NCBI RefSeq assembly: GCF_000230895.2
Contig: NC_016604.1
Location: 3,534,001 to 3,598,000 of the forward strand
Length of the DNA stretch: 64,000 nt
Direction: 5' to 3'
Source of the DNA: Mycolicibacterium rhodesiae NBB3
GTDB taxonomy: Bacteria > Actinomycetota > Actinomycetes > Mycobacteriales > Mycobacteriaceae
Below, in pieces: positions 27,024 through 36,124 of the stretch (positions are counted from its first letter, which is position 1; each line of letters starts with the position of its first letter). A program made the position numbers and the translations under genes. Below the pieces are notes generated by a model. That model saw only the letters and a list, made by a program, of their open reading frames with translations, was not told where the DNA came from and made no database searches.

Positions 27024-28352
27024 ATGACCAACACCCCGCCGCGCGCCCCGCGACATCCGTACCGTCCGCCCTACGCGGATCATGTTATGGGACAAGGGCA
27101 CCCGTCAGACGCGACGACCGGAACATATCGCTCCCCGTATGACTGGCGCTACGCTGGTCAGGCCGTTATCACGCCGCGTTATGATTCGTATCACACTGCG
27201 CGCCAGGAGATCACGGGTCCTATTGCGATCCAGCGTCCAAAGAACTCTCGCAACCGCCTCACGATCATCGGCGGTGTCGTCGCTGTGGCCGTCGTGAGCG
27301 GTGGCATCGGTGCAGCAGTCGTTGCCGGACAATCCGAGCCGTCGGCCGTCTCCCATACCGCCGTGGCCCAGGGGCCGGGGAGCAGGCCGGCTGCGAATGC
27401 GCCTGCCGGCTCGGTGGAAGAAGTCGCCGCCAAGGTGATGCCCAGCGTGGTCAAACTGCAGATCGACTCCGGCAACTCGAGTGGCGAGGGTTCCGGCATC
27501 GTCTTGACCTCCGACGGTCTCATCCTGACCAACAATCACGTCGTCGCCGAAGCCGCCGCTTCCTCGCGTTACGACGGTGGTCGTGGCATCAAGGCGACCG
27601 TGTCGTTCTCCGACGGCCAGACCGTCCCGTTCGAGGTGGTGGGAACCGACCCGTCCGGCGATATCGCCGTCGTTCGCGCGCAGGGGGTTTCGGGTCTCAC
27701 TCCGATCGCGATCGGCTCGTCCGCCGATGTGCAGGTCGGTCAGAACGTGGTTGCCATCGGTTCCCCTCTCGGGCTGCAGGGAACGGTGACAACGGGAATC
27801 GTCAGCGCACTGAATCGCCCGGTCGCGGCCGGCGATGGATCCGGTGAGGCGACCTCGGTGATCGACGCGATCCAAACCGACGCCGCGATCAACCCGGGTA
27901 ACTCCGGCGGCGCTCTGGTGAACATGAACGGTGAATTGATCGGGGTGAACTCCGCGATCGCGACGCTCGGTGGCGGCGGCGGAGAATCCGGCGGCGCACC
28001 GAACGGCTCGATCGGCCTCGGCTTCGCGATCCCGTCGGATCAGGCCAAGCGCATCGCCGACGAATTGATCTCGAACGGTACGGCCACCCACGGCTCGCTC
28101 GGCGTCCAGCTCAGCAAGGACCCCGGCGCCGGTGGCGCAGCCATTGCGAAGGTGGTCGCCGGAAGTCCGGCCGCCGCGGCCGGGCTGCCCAGCGGCGCAG
28201 TGATCACCAAGGTCGACGATCGGGTGATCGACGGACCCGAGGCTCTGGTCGCCGCGGTGCGATCGAAAGCGCCCGGTGACACCGTCACGCTCACCTACGT
28301 CGATGAGTCCGGCGCGGATCAGACCGCGCAGGTCACCCTCGGGCAGGCCTAG
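27024..28352 (+). CDS. PepD-like HtrA serine protease
   Basis: This 442-residue membrane-anchored HtrA-type protease has a proline/tyrosine-rich cytoplasmic N-terminus (about 1-75), a membrane segment at 80-101, and a trypsin-like domain with triad His172 (TNNHVV), Asp213 (SGDIAV) and Ser294 (GNSGGA). A C-terminal PDZ domain follows (ASHG-equivalent THGSLGVQLS to QVTLGQA). It closely resembles M. tuberculosis PepD (Rv0983) in layout and many motifs, but the neighbours differ from the mprAB-pepD locus, so it may be a paralogue. It degrades or refolds envelope proteins. The stop overlaps a stem-loop. Confidence 0.9.
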   Translation: MTNTPPRAPRHPYRPPYADHVMGQGHPSDATTGTYRSPYDWRYAGQAVITPRYDSYHTARQEITGPIAIQRPKNSRNRLTIIGGVVAVAVVSGGIGAAVVAGQSEPSAVSHTAVAQGPGSRPAANAPAGSVEEVAAKVMPSVVKLQIDSGNSSGEGSGIVLTSDGLILTNNHVVAEAAASSRYDGGRGIKATVSFSDGQTVPFEVVGTDPSGDIAVVRAQGVSGLTPIAIGSSADVQVGQNVVAIGSPLGLQGTVTTGIVSALNRPVAAGDGSGEATSVIDAIQTDAAINPGNSGGALVNMNGELIGVNSAIATLGGGGGESGGAPNGSIGLGFAIPSDQAKRIADELISNGTATHGSLGVQLSKDPGAGGAAIAKVVAGSPAAAAGLPSGAVITKVDDRVIDGPEALVAAVRSKAPGDTVTLTYVDESGADQTAQVTLGQA

Positions 28353-28404
28353 CGATTACGGTGCGTAGACGGCCGCCCAGCGAACGTTTGCGCACCGAAA
28401 TCGC
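28352..28404. terminator. Stem-loop directly after the PepD-like gene
   Basis: GCGATTACGGTGCG (28352-28365) pairs with CGCACCGAAATCGC (28391-28404) across a 25-base loop with a single mismatch. It begins on the last base of the stop codon. The right arm shares CGCACCGAAATC with the stem-loop after phoH2, which points to a dispersed terminator-like element. Confidence 0.55.
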
Positions 28405-28451
28405 ATCCTGTGGCCTGTGGCCCCGCGACGGAATAGGGCACAATCGCGCAC

Positions 28452-29423
28452 GTGACCCCGCCGCAGCACCCCGGTCAACCTGATTGGCGGGGCCGCGGCA
28501 CGCCGCCGGCGGATCCAGCGACCCAGCGCCTGCCGTCGGCCTCTCGGGTGGAGCCACCCACCGACCAACTCCGCGCGCAGGGGCGGGCTGGGCGCACCCG
28601 ACCACGGATCCGCCGGGCGCCGTCCCCGGCCGACGCCCGACCGACGCAGGTCATCCCACCGGTGCCGGGGGCACCACCGCCCCCCGACAGCCCGCGGGCC
28701 CCGCGCCGCCGCAACCGGCAGTCGATCGTGCTGATCGCCATGATCGTGCTGGCCCTGCTGGCGGGCGGGCTGGCGGGTGGCGAACTCTACGCTCGGCACC
28801 GCGCCGACACGATCTTGGTGGAAGTAGCCGAATGCGTCGTCGAGGACGGCGCCGCCGTCTCCTTCGGCGTCAACCCGCCGTTCCTGTGGCAGTACGCCAC
28901 CGGCGACTACACCAACATCTCGGTCACCACCGACGGCAACCGGGTGCAGAGCGCCAACGGCATGACCGCCGAGGTCACCCTCGCGGATGTGCGACTGCAC
29001 GAGTCTGAGAACTCCAAAGGCACCATCGGATCGCTCAATGCGACGCTGCGCTGGACGTCGAACGGAATCAAGGACACCGTCGCCGAAAACCTTCCTGGCG
29101 TCGGCAATCTCATCACCGGGGTGCGTACCGACCGCGTAGCGGGCACGGTGATTCTGGACGCCGGCGACAACCACGTCACCGCCAAACCCGTCGTCACCGA
29201 CGGTGACCTGAACCTGGAGGTTCTCGGCGTCACCGGGCCGCTGCCGAAAGAGGCGGTGCAGACCGCGCTGAACGACCTGACGAAGAAGCTGAACGACAAC
29301 TATCCACTCGGCATCCACGCCGACAGCGTCGATGTCACCGACAGCGGAGTCGTCGGGAAGTTCTCCAGTCACAACGCCTCGATCCCCAACGAGGACGCCA
29401 ATCCCTGCTTCGCGCGGCTCTAG
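28452..29423 (+). CDS. LmeA-like DUF2993 lipid-binding protein
   Basis: This is a 323-residue protein with a disordered proline/arginine-rich cytoplasmic N-terminus (1-88), one membrane segment near residues 90-110 (IVLIAMIVLALLAGGLAGGE), and an extracytoplasmic DUF2993 domain. The domain opens AECVVEDGAAVSFGVNPPFL and ends near SSHNASIPNEDANPCFARL. The family includes LmeA, a phospholipid-binding protein involved in lipomannan maturation. The role of this copy is inferred from the family only. GTG start; the 3' end overlaps the convergent gene by 4 bases. Confidence 0.82.
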   Translation: MTPPQHPGQPDWRGRGTPPADPATQRLPSASRVEPPTDQLRAQGRAGRTRPRIRRAPSPADARPTQVIPPVPGAPPPPDSPRAPRRRNRQSIVLIAMIVLALLAGGLAGGELYARHRADTILVEVAECVVEDGAAVSFGVNPPFLWQYATGDYTNISVTTDGNRVQSANGMTAEVTLADVRLHESENSKGTIGSLNATLRWTSNGIKDTVAENLPGVGNLITGVRTDRVAGTVILDAGDNHVTAKPVVTDGDLNLEVLGVTGPLPKEAVQTALNDLTKKLNDNYPLGIHADSVDVTDSGVVGKFSSHNASIPNEDANPCFARL

Positions 29424-30127
29424 CGTTCGGTCGGCGGGTCGACGACAACGGCGATCTCGTTCCCGAGTTTGTATCCCGGTGCCAGCGGCAGCTCGTCTCC
29501 GCTCCAGAACACGCCGGGGTCGAACCAGTTGTAATCCTTCTCCGTCGACATCAAACCCATCTCTTCATAGGTGATCGCGACGGTCTCGGCGCAGTATGCG
29601 GTTTCCAGGCCGCCCTGTAATTTGGCCTGCTTCTTCTTCTGGGTGGCTTCCCGAACTTTCCTGTGCAGGAAGGGAATTCCTCGGGTGAAGTCGGCGGTGT
29701 TCACCCGGCCGCGAAACCATCGGCCGGTCAGGCGTGCGGTGCTGGGAAAGGGTGTGCCGTCCATGCGGGCGACGACTTTCAGCGCGCGGTCCTCCTGCTC
29801 GCGGTTGGCGTACGGCGTCAACTGTCGAAACCAGCAGCGCTGGTGATAGTTGTGCACCCAGCGCTGCACCACCTGGCGCGCGTCGTTCAGCTGAACTCCG
29901 CGGTGATTACCGCCCGTCCACATGTCCGTCAGCTTGTCGCCCAGTTCGGCGTGCCAGATCAGCGGCGGCAGATCCTCGATCGCGATGGTCATCCCGACGT
30001 GGTTGACCGGGCTGTTGCTCATCGTCTGGATCGCGCGATCGGGCCCTGAACTGCCGCGAAACAGCCAGAGATCGCCGGTCCTGGTCTCATTGAGGGCCTG
30101 CGCCAGCGATACCGTGCTTGGATTCAC
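29420..30127 (-). CDS. Permuted papain-like (YiiX/C92-type) hydrolase, putative
   Basis: This 235-residue soluble protein has a likely histidine motif PVNHVGMTI near residue 40 and a cysteine motif ETAYCAETVAITYEEMGL near residue 180. The His-before-Cys order is that of permuted NlpC/P60 or YiiX-type enzymes. Members cleave amide or thioester bonds in peptides or lipids. No signal peptide is visible. The family call is based on these motifs alone and is moderate. It is divergent from a small membrane-protein gene. Confidence 0.6.
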   Translation of the reverse strand: MNPSTVSLAQALNETRTGDLWLFRGSSGPDRAIQTMSNSPVNHVGMTIAIEDLPPLIWHAELGDKLTDMWTGGNHRGVQLNDARQVVQRWVHNYHQRCWFRQLTPYANREQEDRALKVVARMDGTPFPSTARLTGRWFRGRVNTADFTRGIPFLHRKVREATQKKKQAKLQGGLETAYCAETVAITYEEMGLMSTEKDYNWFDPGVFWSGDELPLAPGYKLGNEIAVVVDPPTER

Positions 30128-30153
30128 CTGAGCAGAATAGGCAGACTCTGGTT

Positions 30154-30315
30154 ATGCGCGGCATATGGAAGTGGGTCGGACTGGCGGGCGTCGCCGGTGT
30201 CGTGGCAGGTGGAGCGTTGGTCGCGCGCGATCAACGTCGTCGCAATGCCTATACACCCGAGGACATCCGCGCGCGGTTGCACAAGCGTGTCGCCGAAGCC
30301 GGCTCGCCTGACTAA
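30154..30315 (+). CDS. Small single-span membrane protein
   Basis: This 53-residue protein, [20 protein letters not shown], continues into a basic stretch [20 protein letters not shown]. It has one membrane helix followed by a cytoplasmic amphipathic helix, a common layout among small actinobacterial proteins of unknown role. The ATG at 30154 is preferred because the membrane helix starts right after it; no strong ribosome-binding site is seen. The 3' end overlaps the convergent cyclase gene by 4 bases. Confidence 0.6.
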   Translation: MRGIWKWVGLAGVAGVVAGGALVARDQRRRNAYTPEDIRARLHKRVAEAGSPD

Positions 30316-31103
30316 GCCGCGACGGCATACAGCCGGTGGGTACCGCTGAAGCCCTTGAGGGCGGCGTCGCGGCCTTCGTCGAACTCGACGCCGTCGAGGT
30401 CGGTCAGCGCGTCGCGCACCACTTCACTGACAAGCACCTCCCCGCCGTTGGCCGCGCTGGCCACCCGCGCGGCCATCGCGACGTTGCGCCCGAACAGATC
30501 GTCGCCGCGGCGCACCGACTTGCCCATGTGGATCCCGATGCGTACCCGAATGCCATTCGGCTGCCTGCCGAGTGAGCGCTGGATATCGAGGCTGCATAGC
30601 ACCGCCTCGTCCGCGTGGGCGAATGCGACCATGAACCCGTCGCCCTGGCTCTTCACCACATGCCCCGAGTGCGTCTTCACGTGCCGGCGCACCATCTTGT
30701 CGTGTCGGCCGATCAGCCGGACCCAGGCGCGGTCGCCGATGCGTTCGTTGAGCTCGGTCGACTCCTCGATATCGGAGAACAGGATCGCGACCCGTCCGTT
30801 GGGCGCCAGCCGGGCCAGGTCGGGTCGTTCGACCTCGGCCCAGTCGGCGAGGTCCTCGATCGAGGACCGCACGGCGGCGCCGAATCCGTCCTTGCGCAGG
30901 ATGTTGGCCGTCTGCCACACCGTCTTGACGGCTTCGCGACCGCCGGAGAGCAGCATGTTCCTGGTGTCGACGCGGCTCCGCAGCTGCTCGAGCTCCTCGC
31001 GTTCGCGGTTGCGCTGCACATACAGCATCACGAGTGCGACCGCCTCCACCACGGCGATCGCACCGAGCACGTAGGCCGCGATCTGTGCACCCATCACCCC
31101 CAA
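30312..31103 (-). CDS. Class III adenylate/guanylate cyclase
   Basis: This 263-residue protein has one N-terminal membrane helix (residues 5-28), then a helical linker and a C-terminal class III cyclase domain. Metal-binding aspartates are visible in [10 protein letters not shown] and [10 protein letters not shown]. The later segment [22 protein letters not shown] is typical of mycobacterial cyclases. It should make cAMP from ATP on the cytoplasmic face; the substrate-specifying residues cannot be judged by eye. It is divergent from a lipocalin-like gene. Confidence 0.88.
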   Translation of the reverse strand: MGVMGAQIAAYVLGAIAVVEAVALVMLYVQRNREREELEQLRSRVDTRNMLLSGGREAVKTVWQTANILRKDGFGAAVRSSIEDLADWAEVERPDLARLAPNGRVAILFSDIEESTELNERIGDRAWVRLIGRHDKMVRRHVKTHSGHVVKSQGDGFMVAFAHADEAVLCSLDIQRSLGRQPNGIRVRIGIHMGKSVRRGDDLFGRNVAMAARVASAANGGEVLVSEVVRDALTDLDGVEFDEGRDAALKGFSGTHRLYAVAA

Positions 31104-31125
31104 AGTATTGGATGCTGATGCGGTG

Positions 31126-32097
31126 ATGTCACCGATGTCGACGTCGGCGGGGGCGGCGCCGTACTACGAGAGTCGCTACATCCGCGCGAATCACCCTGAC
31201 CGGCCGCAAGCGCTGTGGCTACGCCAGACCCTGTTGTTGCCGACGGCGGGCGAGCCCGTCGCCGACGTCTGGGTGATGCTGTTCGACCCCGAAGGCTCGG
31301 GAAATCGTGCGCTCAAGGAGCCCTACCCGATCGACGCTTCCGAATACGTCTACGACGACTGGACCGCGCGGATCGGGGCGGCCACCCTCGACGACCGGTC
31401 GGCGCAGGGCGTGATCACCGGCCGAAACCGCTCGGCGCGGTGGGATATGCGAATCACTCCGGACGGGCAGGAACCCGTCAAGCTGCTCACCGAGCGGGCG
31501 TACAGGGCACGAGTCCCGACGGCCAAGACCACGGTGCGACATCCACTGGCGCAGTTCAACGGGCTGCTCGAACTCGACGATGCACGCGTTGTCGTCGACG
31601 ACTGGACGGGCAGCGTCAACCACAACTGGGGAACCAAGCACACGCCGGCCTATGCCTTCGGCCAGGTGTGCGGGTTCGACAACGCGCCGGACACCACGTT
31701 GGAGATCGTGACGGCGCGCGCCGCGATCGGCCGGTTTCTTACGCCGAGCGCAACACTGTTCGTATTCCGGCACGCCGGAGAGGAATTCGCGGTGCGCTCG
31801 ATCCTGGGCAGCCTGCAGACGCACGCACGCTACCAGCCGTTCTCGTGGTCGTTCGGCGGCCGGATCGGTGATCACATGATCGAAGGGGAGATCACCGCCG
31901 AACCCGAAGACGTCATCGGGCTGACGTACACCGACACCGACGGCGGGCAGAAGTTCTGTTACAACTCAGCCATCGCGACATGTCGAATCCAGGTGGCGGG
32001 CAAGGCCTTCGAGCGTGCTGAGCTCGTGGCCACACGACGCGCGATGTTCGAGATCCTCACCGACGCCCGACACGACACGGTGCCACTGCTGGCCTAA
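31126..32097 (+). CDS. Lipocalin/CrtC-like double-barrel protein, putative
   Basis: This 323-residue soluble protein is rich in tryptophan and beta-strand pattern, with the striking segment [20 protein letters not shown] near the middle. Such a repeated-barrel layout with conserved W-G-x-x-H resembles the AttH/carotenoid 1,2-hydratase group, but I can only suggest it. No signal peptide is seen. The start is uncertain: ATG 31126 is used, while ATG 31135 and an upstream TTG at 31108 are possible. Substrate and pathway are unknown. Confidence 0.6.
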   Translation: MSPMSTSAGAAPYYESRYIRANHPDRPQALWLRQTLLLPTAGEPVADVWVMLFDPEGSGNRALKEPYPIDASEYVYDDWTARIGAATLDDRSAQGVITGRNRSARWDMRITPDGQEPVKLLTERAYRARVPTAKTTVRHPLAQFNGLLELDDARVVVDDWTGSVNHNWGTKHTPAYAFGQVCGFDNAPDTTLEIVTARAAIGRFLTPSATLFVFRHAGEEFAVRSILGSLQTHARYQPFSWSFGGRIGDHMIEGEITAEPEDVIGLTYTDTDGGQKFCYNSAIATCRIQVAGKAFERAELVATRRAMFEILTDARHDTVPLLA

Positions 32098-32186
32098 CGC
32101 CACACAGCACTCGAATATGCATTTGCCACACGAGTAACAGCGTTAGCGTCAATTTGTGACAAAGTTACTCTTTGCCAGTCACTTTC

Positions 32187-32199
32187 GACTCTAAGAGTC
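32187..32199. promoter_or_regulatory. Palindrome upstream of the DUF732 gene
   Basis: GACTCTAAGAGTC is a perfect inverted repeat with a one-base centre, in an AT-richer 184-base gap between two plus-strand genes. It lies about 80 bases before the DUF732 start, in the promoter region, and could be an operator. No regulator is identified. Confidence 0.35.
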
Positions 32200-32281
32200 C
32201 TGTCGATATTCCCTGTGAACGTTCGCTGCCGAGGATCAGTGTGGGAGGTGCGAACGATACCCGTTCGATCTGGAAGGGGGA

Positions 32282-32665
32282 ATGATGAAGACTCGACTTC
32301 TGTCGCTGATAACCGCCGCAGTGGTATTGGTGGCCGGCGTGTTGGGTGGGGCGCTGCTCGCGGCACCGCCGGCTTCGGCCCTGACACAGGACGAGGCGCT
32401 GTACGTCACTCTGTTGACCGACGAAGGAATCGGACCGCGGCCGGGCTATAGCTGGAACGACCTGATCTTCTTGGGTCACGCAATCGCCTATGACCTCAGG
32501 AGCGGCGCGGATCTGGGGGTCGTGACGTATCGACTCTGGGAGAACGCTCCCTACCTGGACATGGACGGCGCCTCCTCCGTGGTCGCCGCGTCCGTAGTGG
32601 CCTTCGCGCCCGAGTTGGTGCCGATCTACATCGACGAGTCGCCGCCGGGCGACATGGTCGCTTAG
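32282..32665 (+). CDS. Secreted DUF732 protein
   Basis: This 127-residue protein has a clear signal peptide: MMKTRLLSLITAAVVLVAGV then an alanine-rich cleavage region ending PPASA near residue 34. The mature part is a DUF732-type helical domain (LTQDEALYVTLLTDEGIGPR) found in many small secreted mycobacterial proteins of unknown function. A strong ribosome-binding site, GGAAGGGGG, precedes the start. The mature protein lacks the cysteine pair seen in some family members. Confidence 0.82.
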   Translation: MMKTRLLSLITAAVVLVAGVLGGALLAAPPASALTQDEALYVTLLTDEGIGPRPGYSWNDLIFLGHAIAYDLRSGADLGVVTYRLWENAPYLDMDGASSVVAASVVAFAPELVPIYIDESPPGDMVA

Positions 32666-32731
32666 GCCGCCGACGGTGAAGCCGCTGCGAAGTTGTCCGG
32701 GACTTCGTAGCGGCTTCGGTGGCGACATCGC

Positions 32732-33106
32732 TTAGGCGAACGCCTTCGTCACCGTCTCCATGTCGAAGTAGTCCGACCACCGCGCGATCTTGCCGTGCAC
32801 GACCTCGAACACACCCATCACCGGAAGCGCGATCTCACCGCCGTCCTTGCGGCGCATCACGTCGGTGCGCTCGTTCATCACGATGTTCCCGCCGCTGACC
32901 TGCTTGTGCACCTGAAAGTCGATGCCGTCGAAGGCGGCCGTGAAGCCCGCGATGAACTCCGCGATGGCTTGGGGTCCCTGCACGGGATCCATCGGGATGT
33001 TGTGGTAGATGCCGTCCTCGGTGAAATAGCCGGCAAGCTCGGCCGCATCCGGGGAGGCCCACTTCTTGCAGAACTCGGTGACCAGCGCGTCGGGGGTTTG
33101 CGTCAT
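32732..33106 (-). CDS. Limonene-1,2-epoxide-hydrolase-fold (SnoaL/NTF2-like) protein
   Basis: This is a 124-residue NTF2-fold protein. The features PDAAELAGYFTEDGIYHNIPMDP, NERTDVMRRKDG and FEVVHGKIARWSDYFD match the limonene-epoxide-hydrolase group (EphG/Rv2740 type), whose active site uses Asp-Arg-Asp. An arginine and aspartate are present in NERTDV, and an aspartate in WSDYFD. It may hydrate an epoxide of a lipid or steroid. It stands alone between the DUF732 gene and the large fusion gene. Confidence 0.82.
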   Translation of the reverse strand: MTQTPDALVTEFCKKWASPDAAELAGYFTEDGIYHNIPMDPVQGPQAIAEFIAGFTAAFDGIDFQVHKQVSGGNIVMNERTDVMRRKDGGEIALPVMGVFEVVHGKIARWSDYFDMETVTKAFA

Positions 33107-33199
33107 TGCTTGATGAAACCATGCCGACCGCGCATTCCGGGTCGACGACAGGAGCGACGTCTACACCGGGGATGTGAAGCTCGGCGGCAGAACCGGCTG

Positions 33200-36124
33200 T
33201 CAGAACCCTTCGGTCAGAACGCGGTCCAAGGTGTCGACGTAGAAGTCGGCGCCCTCGACGTCGATGCAGAGCGGAGGCTTGGTCTTCAGGATGTTGAGAT
33301 GGTCACCGGTCGGCTGGATGATCACGCCTAGTTCCAGCATGCGGTCGCAGATCGCGGCGGTCTCCTCGGTCGCAGGCTCCAGAGTGTCTGTGTTGCGAAC
33401 CATTTCGACACCGAGGTACAGCCCGAACCCGTGCACGGTGCCGATGATCGGATGCCGATGCTGCAGTGCGTGCAGTCCTGATTTCAGATGGGCACCGACC
33501 CGAGACGCGTTCTGTCGCAGGTTCTCTTCGGCCAGCACATCGAGCACCGTGATACCGATTGCACACGACAGCGGACTGCCGCCGGTCGACGAGAAGAAGT
33601 AGCCCTGCGACGAGAATCTGTCGGCGACCTCGCGGCTGGTGATCACCGCGCCGAGCGGATAGCCGTTGCCGGTCGACTTCGCGATCGACACGATGTCGGG
33701 AACCGCGTCCTGCTGCTCAAAGCCCCAGAACCATTCGCCGAGACGGCCATACCCCACCTGGACCTCATCGGAAATCGCCAGGCCGCCCCCCGCGCGCACG
33801 GCCGCGTACACCTGCTGCAGATAACCGTCGGGCAAGGCCATGCCGCCGGCATTGCCGTACACGCTCTCGCAGATGAACGCTGCGGGGGCCCGGCCGTCGG
33901 CGATCAAAGCTTCGATCTGCCGTACCGCCTCAGCGCCGTACCGCAAGGCATCGACATCGCGATACTTACCCCGGAAGCTGTTCGGCGACTCGACCGTGTG
34001 CACCCAATCAGGCCGGGTGGCAAGCGCATTCGGGTTGTCGGCGATCGAGGTCGACACCGCATCGGTGCCGTACGTCCACCCGTGGTAGGCCTCCCTGACG
34101 GCGACGACGTCGCGGCGTCCGGTCGCGGCCGTCGCCAGCCTGATCGCCAGATCGCTGGCCTCCGAACCGGAGTTCACCAGGAAAACGGTGTCCAGCGGCG
34201 CGGGCAGAGTGGCCGCCAACCGCTCGCTGAACTCCACCACCGCCTCGTAGTTGAATCGCGAATTGGTATTGAGCTTGCGCAACTGACGCGCTGCGGTGTC
34301 GGCGACTCGAGGGTGGGCATGTCCGAGCACGGTCACGTTGTTGACCATGTCGAGGTAGCACCGCCCACTCGTCGACAGCAGGTAGTTACGCCAGCCGCGT
34401 TCGATCTGCGGCGGCATGCGGTAGTAGTGCTCTTGAACCTGCGCAAAGCTCGCGTCGCGCCGCGACAGCAGGTCGGCCGAACTCGGAAGCTCAACGGCCG
34501 TCAGACCCAACAGCTCTCGCGGATCACGGGTCAGCGCAAGCCAACCCGGCGCGAATTCCGCCGTCGTGAAGGCCGGCGGCACCGGTGCGCCGATGGGACG
34601 CACGCACACCCGCGTCCACTGTCCGGCGGGCGCCTCTGCCAGGCTCCCGCCGGCGGGCACGCTGCCCGAAGCCGGCGACCGCACACCCGACAGCGTCAAG
34701 TCATAGCCGTCACCGCGAAATGTCACGGCATCGGAGGAGGCGTCGACCACCTCACCGTCCCAGGGTGCGAGCAGATGGGTCGCCGTCGCAGGCCAGACGT
34801 CGATGCCGGTCGGTACGACTGCCGGGCTGTCCTGACTCAGCTTCGGCGCCCGGCTCAGCCTCGGCTGACCGTGTACGGTGACCACCAGATCGGCGCCGTC
34901 CACCACGGCGGCACGTGCCAGGTCATCCTCGACATCGTTTGTGAGCCAACGTCCGTCGTCATACACGTCCGACGTGGTCGACAGATCCAGTGTCGTCACC
35001 GAGGCGCTGTCGACGAGCGATCTCGTCACCTCAACGGGGTCTGCCACCCGGGTCAGCCCGAGGTCGGCCATGATGACCGCGGTCATGACATCGATCGGCA
35101 CAGACGTGGCCTCGGTGAACATCCGCCACTCGCCGTCGGACTGCTCGGTGATGTAGTCATTGTCGGGGTCGAGCGCGGCCTGCTGTGCGCCGCTGACGAT
35201 CAACACTGCGGTGCGCAACACCAGCAGTGGCCACAGCGCTTGCGCTTCACTGGCGGAAAGTGGGCGAATGTCGTTGAAAGCCCGGATGGCCGGCAGCACC
35301 GAAGCCGGGTCGCTGCCGCCGTGCCCCAGCACACACGACGCCGTGATCGCCAGTTCGGTCACCGCCCAGCTATCGGTCAGATCGCCGAAGTCGATGATCC
35401 CGTCGGCGTGGGCACGGCGACGATCAGGCGATACCACCACGTTCGCATCCGTGAGGTCCAGGTGCACCGCCTGCCGCGGCAGGTCGTCAGCCAGCGGCGC
35501 AATCCGCGACCACGCCTGTTGGGCGGCGGTCTCGATGGCCGTCCGTCGCGCGTCGTCACGGACATGCGAAATCAGTTCGGAGACAACGTCGGCGCCGTAT
35601 CGGAGATCCCATTGCAGAATCCGGTCCAGCCCAGGATGGGTGAAGCGGGCGAGCGCCCGGCTCACCCGGCCCGCCACCTCACCGAGACCGGCCACCGCCG
35701 TGGGGGACAGGTAGCCCGACTGAATCAGCGTCCCGCCCGGCAGATAGCGCAGCAACCGGACGTACGCCGTACCCTGCACCAAACCCGTCAGGGCCGTGCA
35801 CTTCTCACCGGCGACATTCGGAAGTGGAACCGCCACTCGCAGCTCGGGTTCGGCCGCGGCGATGAGCTCCGCCGCCAGATCCTGCGCGTCCAGCTCGGTT
35901 GCGTTGAACGCCGGGTTCGCGATCTTCAACACCCCCGCGATCGTGGTGTCTGCAGACGTCACGATGAAATTGCGATCCTGCTGGCTACCAAGCGATCTGG
36001 CGTGGGCGCGCAATCCGAAGTGTTCGCGCAGAATCTGCTCGGCCTGCTCCTCGCTCACCTGCGGTGCGGGCAACTCCGGCTCCGCGAGGAAGTTGAAGCC
36101 GACAGTGCGGCGATCAAGTGTCAC
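33200..36124 (-). CDS. Trifunctional fusion: kinase-like, M23-like and class III aminotransferase
   Basis: This is a 974-residue protein of three parts. Residues 1-350 are an aminoglycoside-phosphotransferase-type kinase with catalytic VHLDLTDANVVV and metal-binding IDFGDL. A middle section around 400-530 looks like an M23 peptidase/biotinyl-like beta domain (ATATHLLAPWDGEVVDASSD). Residues 560-974 form a PLP class III aminotransferase or phospholyase with NSGSEASDLAIRLA, DEVQVGYGRLGEWFW and Lys in SIAKSTGNGYPLGAVI. Such fusions are thought to act on amino-alcohols or diamines by phosphorylation and PLP chemistry. The preceding alpha/beta-hydrolase gene overlaps it by 4 bases, so the two are coupled. 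Confidence 0.88.
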   Translation of the reverse strand: MTLDRRTVGFNFLAEPELPAPQVSEEQAEQILREHFGLRAHARSLGSQQDRNFIVTSADTTIAGVLKIANPAFNATELDAQDLAAELIAAAEPELRVAVPLPNVAGEKCTALTGLVQGTAYVRLLRYLPGGTLIQSGYLSPTAVAGLGEVAGRVSRALARFTHPGLDRILQWDLRYGADVVSELISHVRDDARRTAIETAAQQAWSRIAPLADDLPRQAVHLDLTDANVVVSPDRRRAHADGIIDFGDLTDSWAVTELAITASCVLGHGGSDPASVLPAIRAFNDIRPLSASEAQALWPLLVLRTAVLIVSGAQQAALDPDNDYITEQSDGEWRMFTEATSVPIDVMTAVIMADLGLTRVADPVEVTRSLVDSASVTTLDLSTTSDVYDDGRWLTNDVEDDLARAAVVDGADLVVTVHGQPRLSRAPKLSQDSPAVVPTGIDVWPATATHLLAPWDGEVVDASSDAVTFRGDGYDLTLSGVRSPASGSVPAGGSLAEAPAGQWTRVCVRPIGAPVPPAFTTAEFAPGWLALTRDPRELLGLTAVELPSSADLLSRRDASFAQVQEHYYRMPPQIERGWRNYLLSTSGRCYLDMVNNVTVLGHAHPRVADTAARQLRKLNTNSRFNYEAVVEFSERLAATLPAPLDTVFLVNSGSEASDLAIRLATAATGRRDVVAVREAYHGWTYGTDAVSTSIADNPNALATRPDWVHTVESPNSFRGKYRDVDALRYGAEAVRQIEALIADGRAPAAFICESVYGNAGGMALPDGYLQQVYAAVRAGGGLAISDEVQVGYGRLGEWFWGFEQQDAVPDIVSIAKSTGNGYPLGAVITSREVADRFSSQGYFFSSTGGSPLSCAIGITVLDVLAEENLRQNASRVGAHLKSGLHALQHRHPIIGTVHGFGLYLGVEMVRNTDTLEPATEETAAICDRMLELGVIIQPTGDHLNILKTKPPLCIDVEGADFYVDTLDRVLTEGF

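Noticed and set aside
32127..32140. KstR-like site upstream of the DUF732 gene
   Set aside because: AAC-AGC-GTT has the wrong spacing for the consensus.
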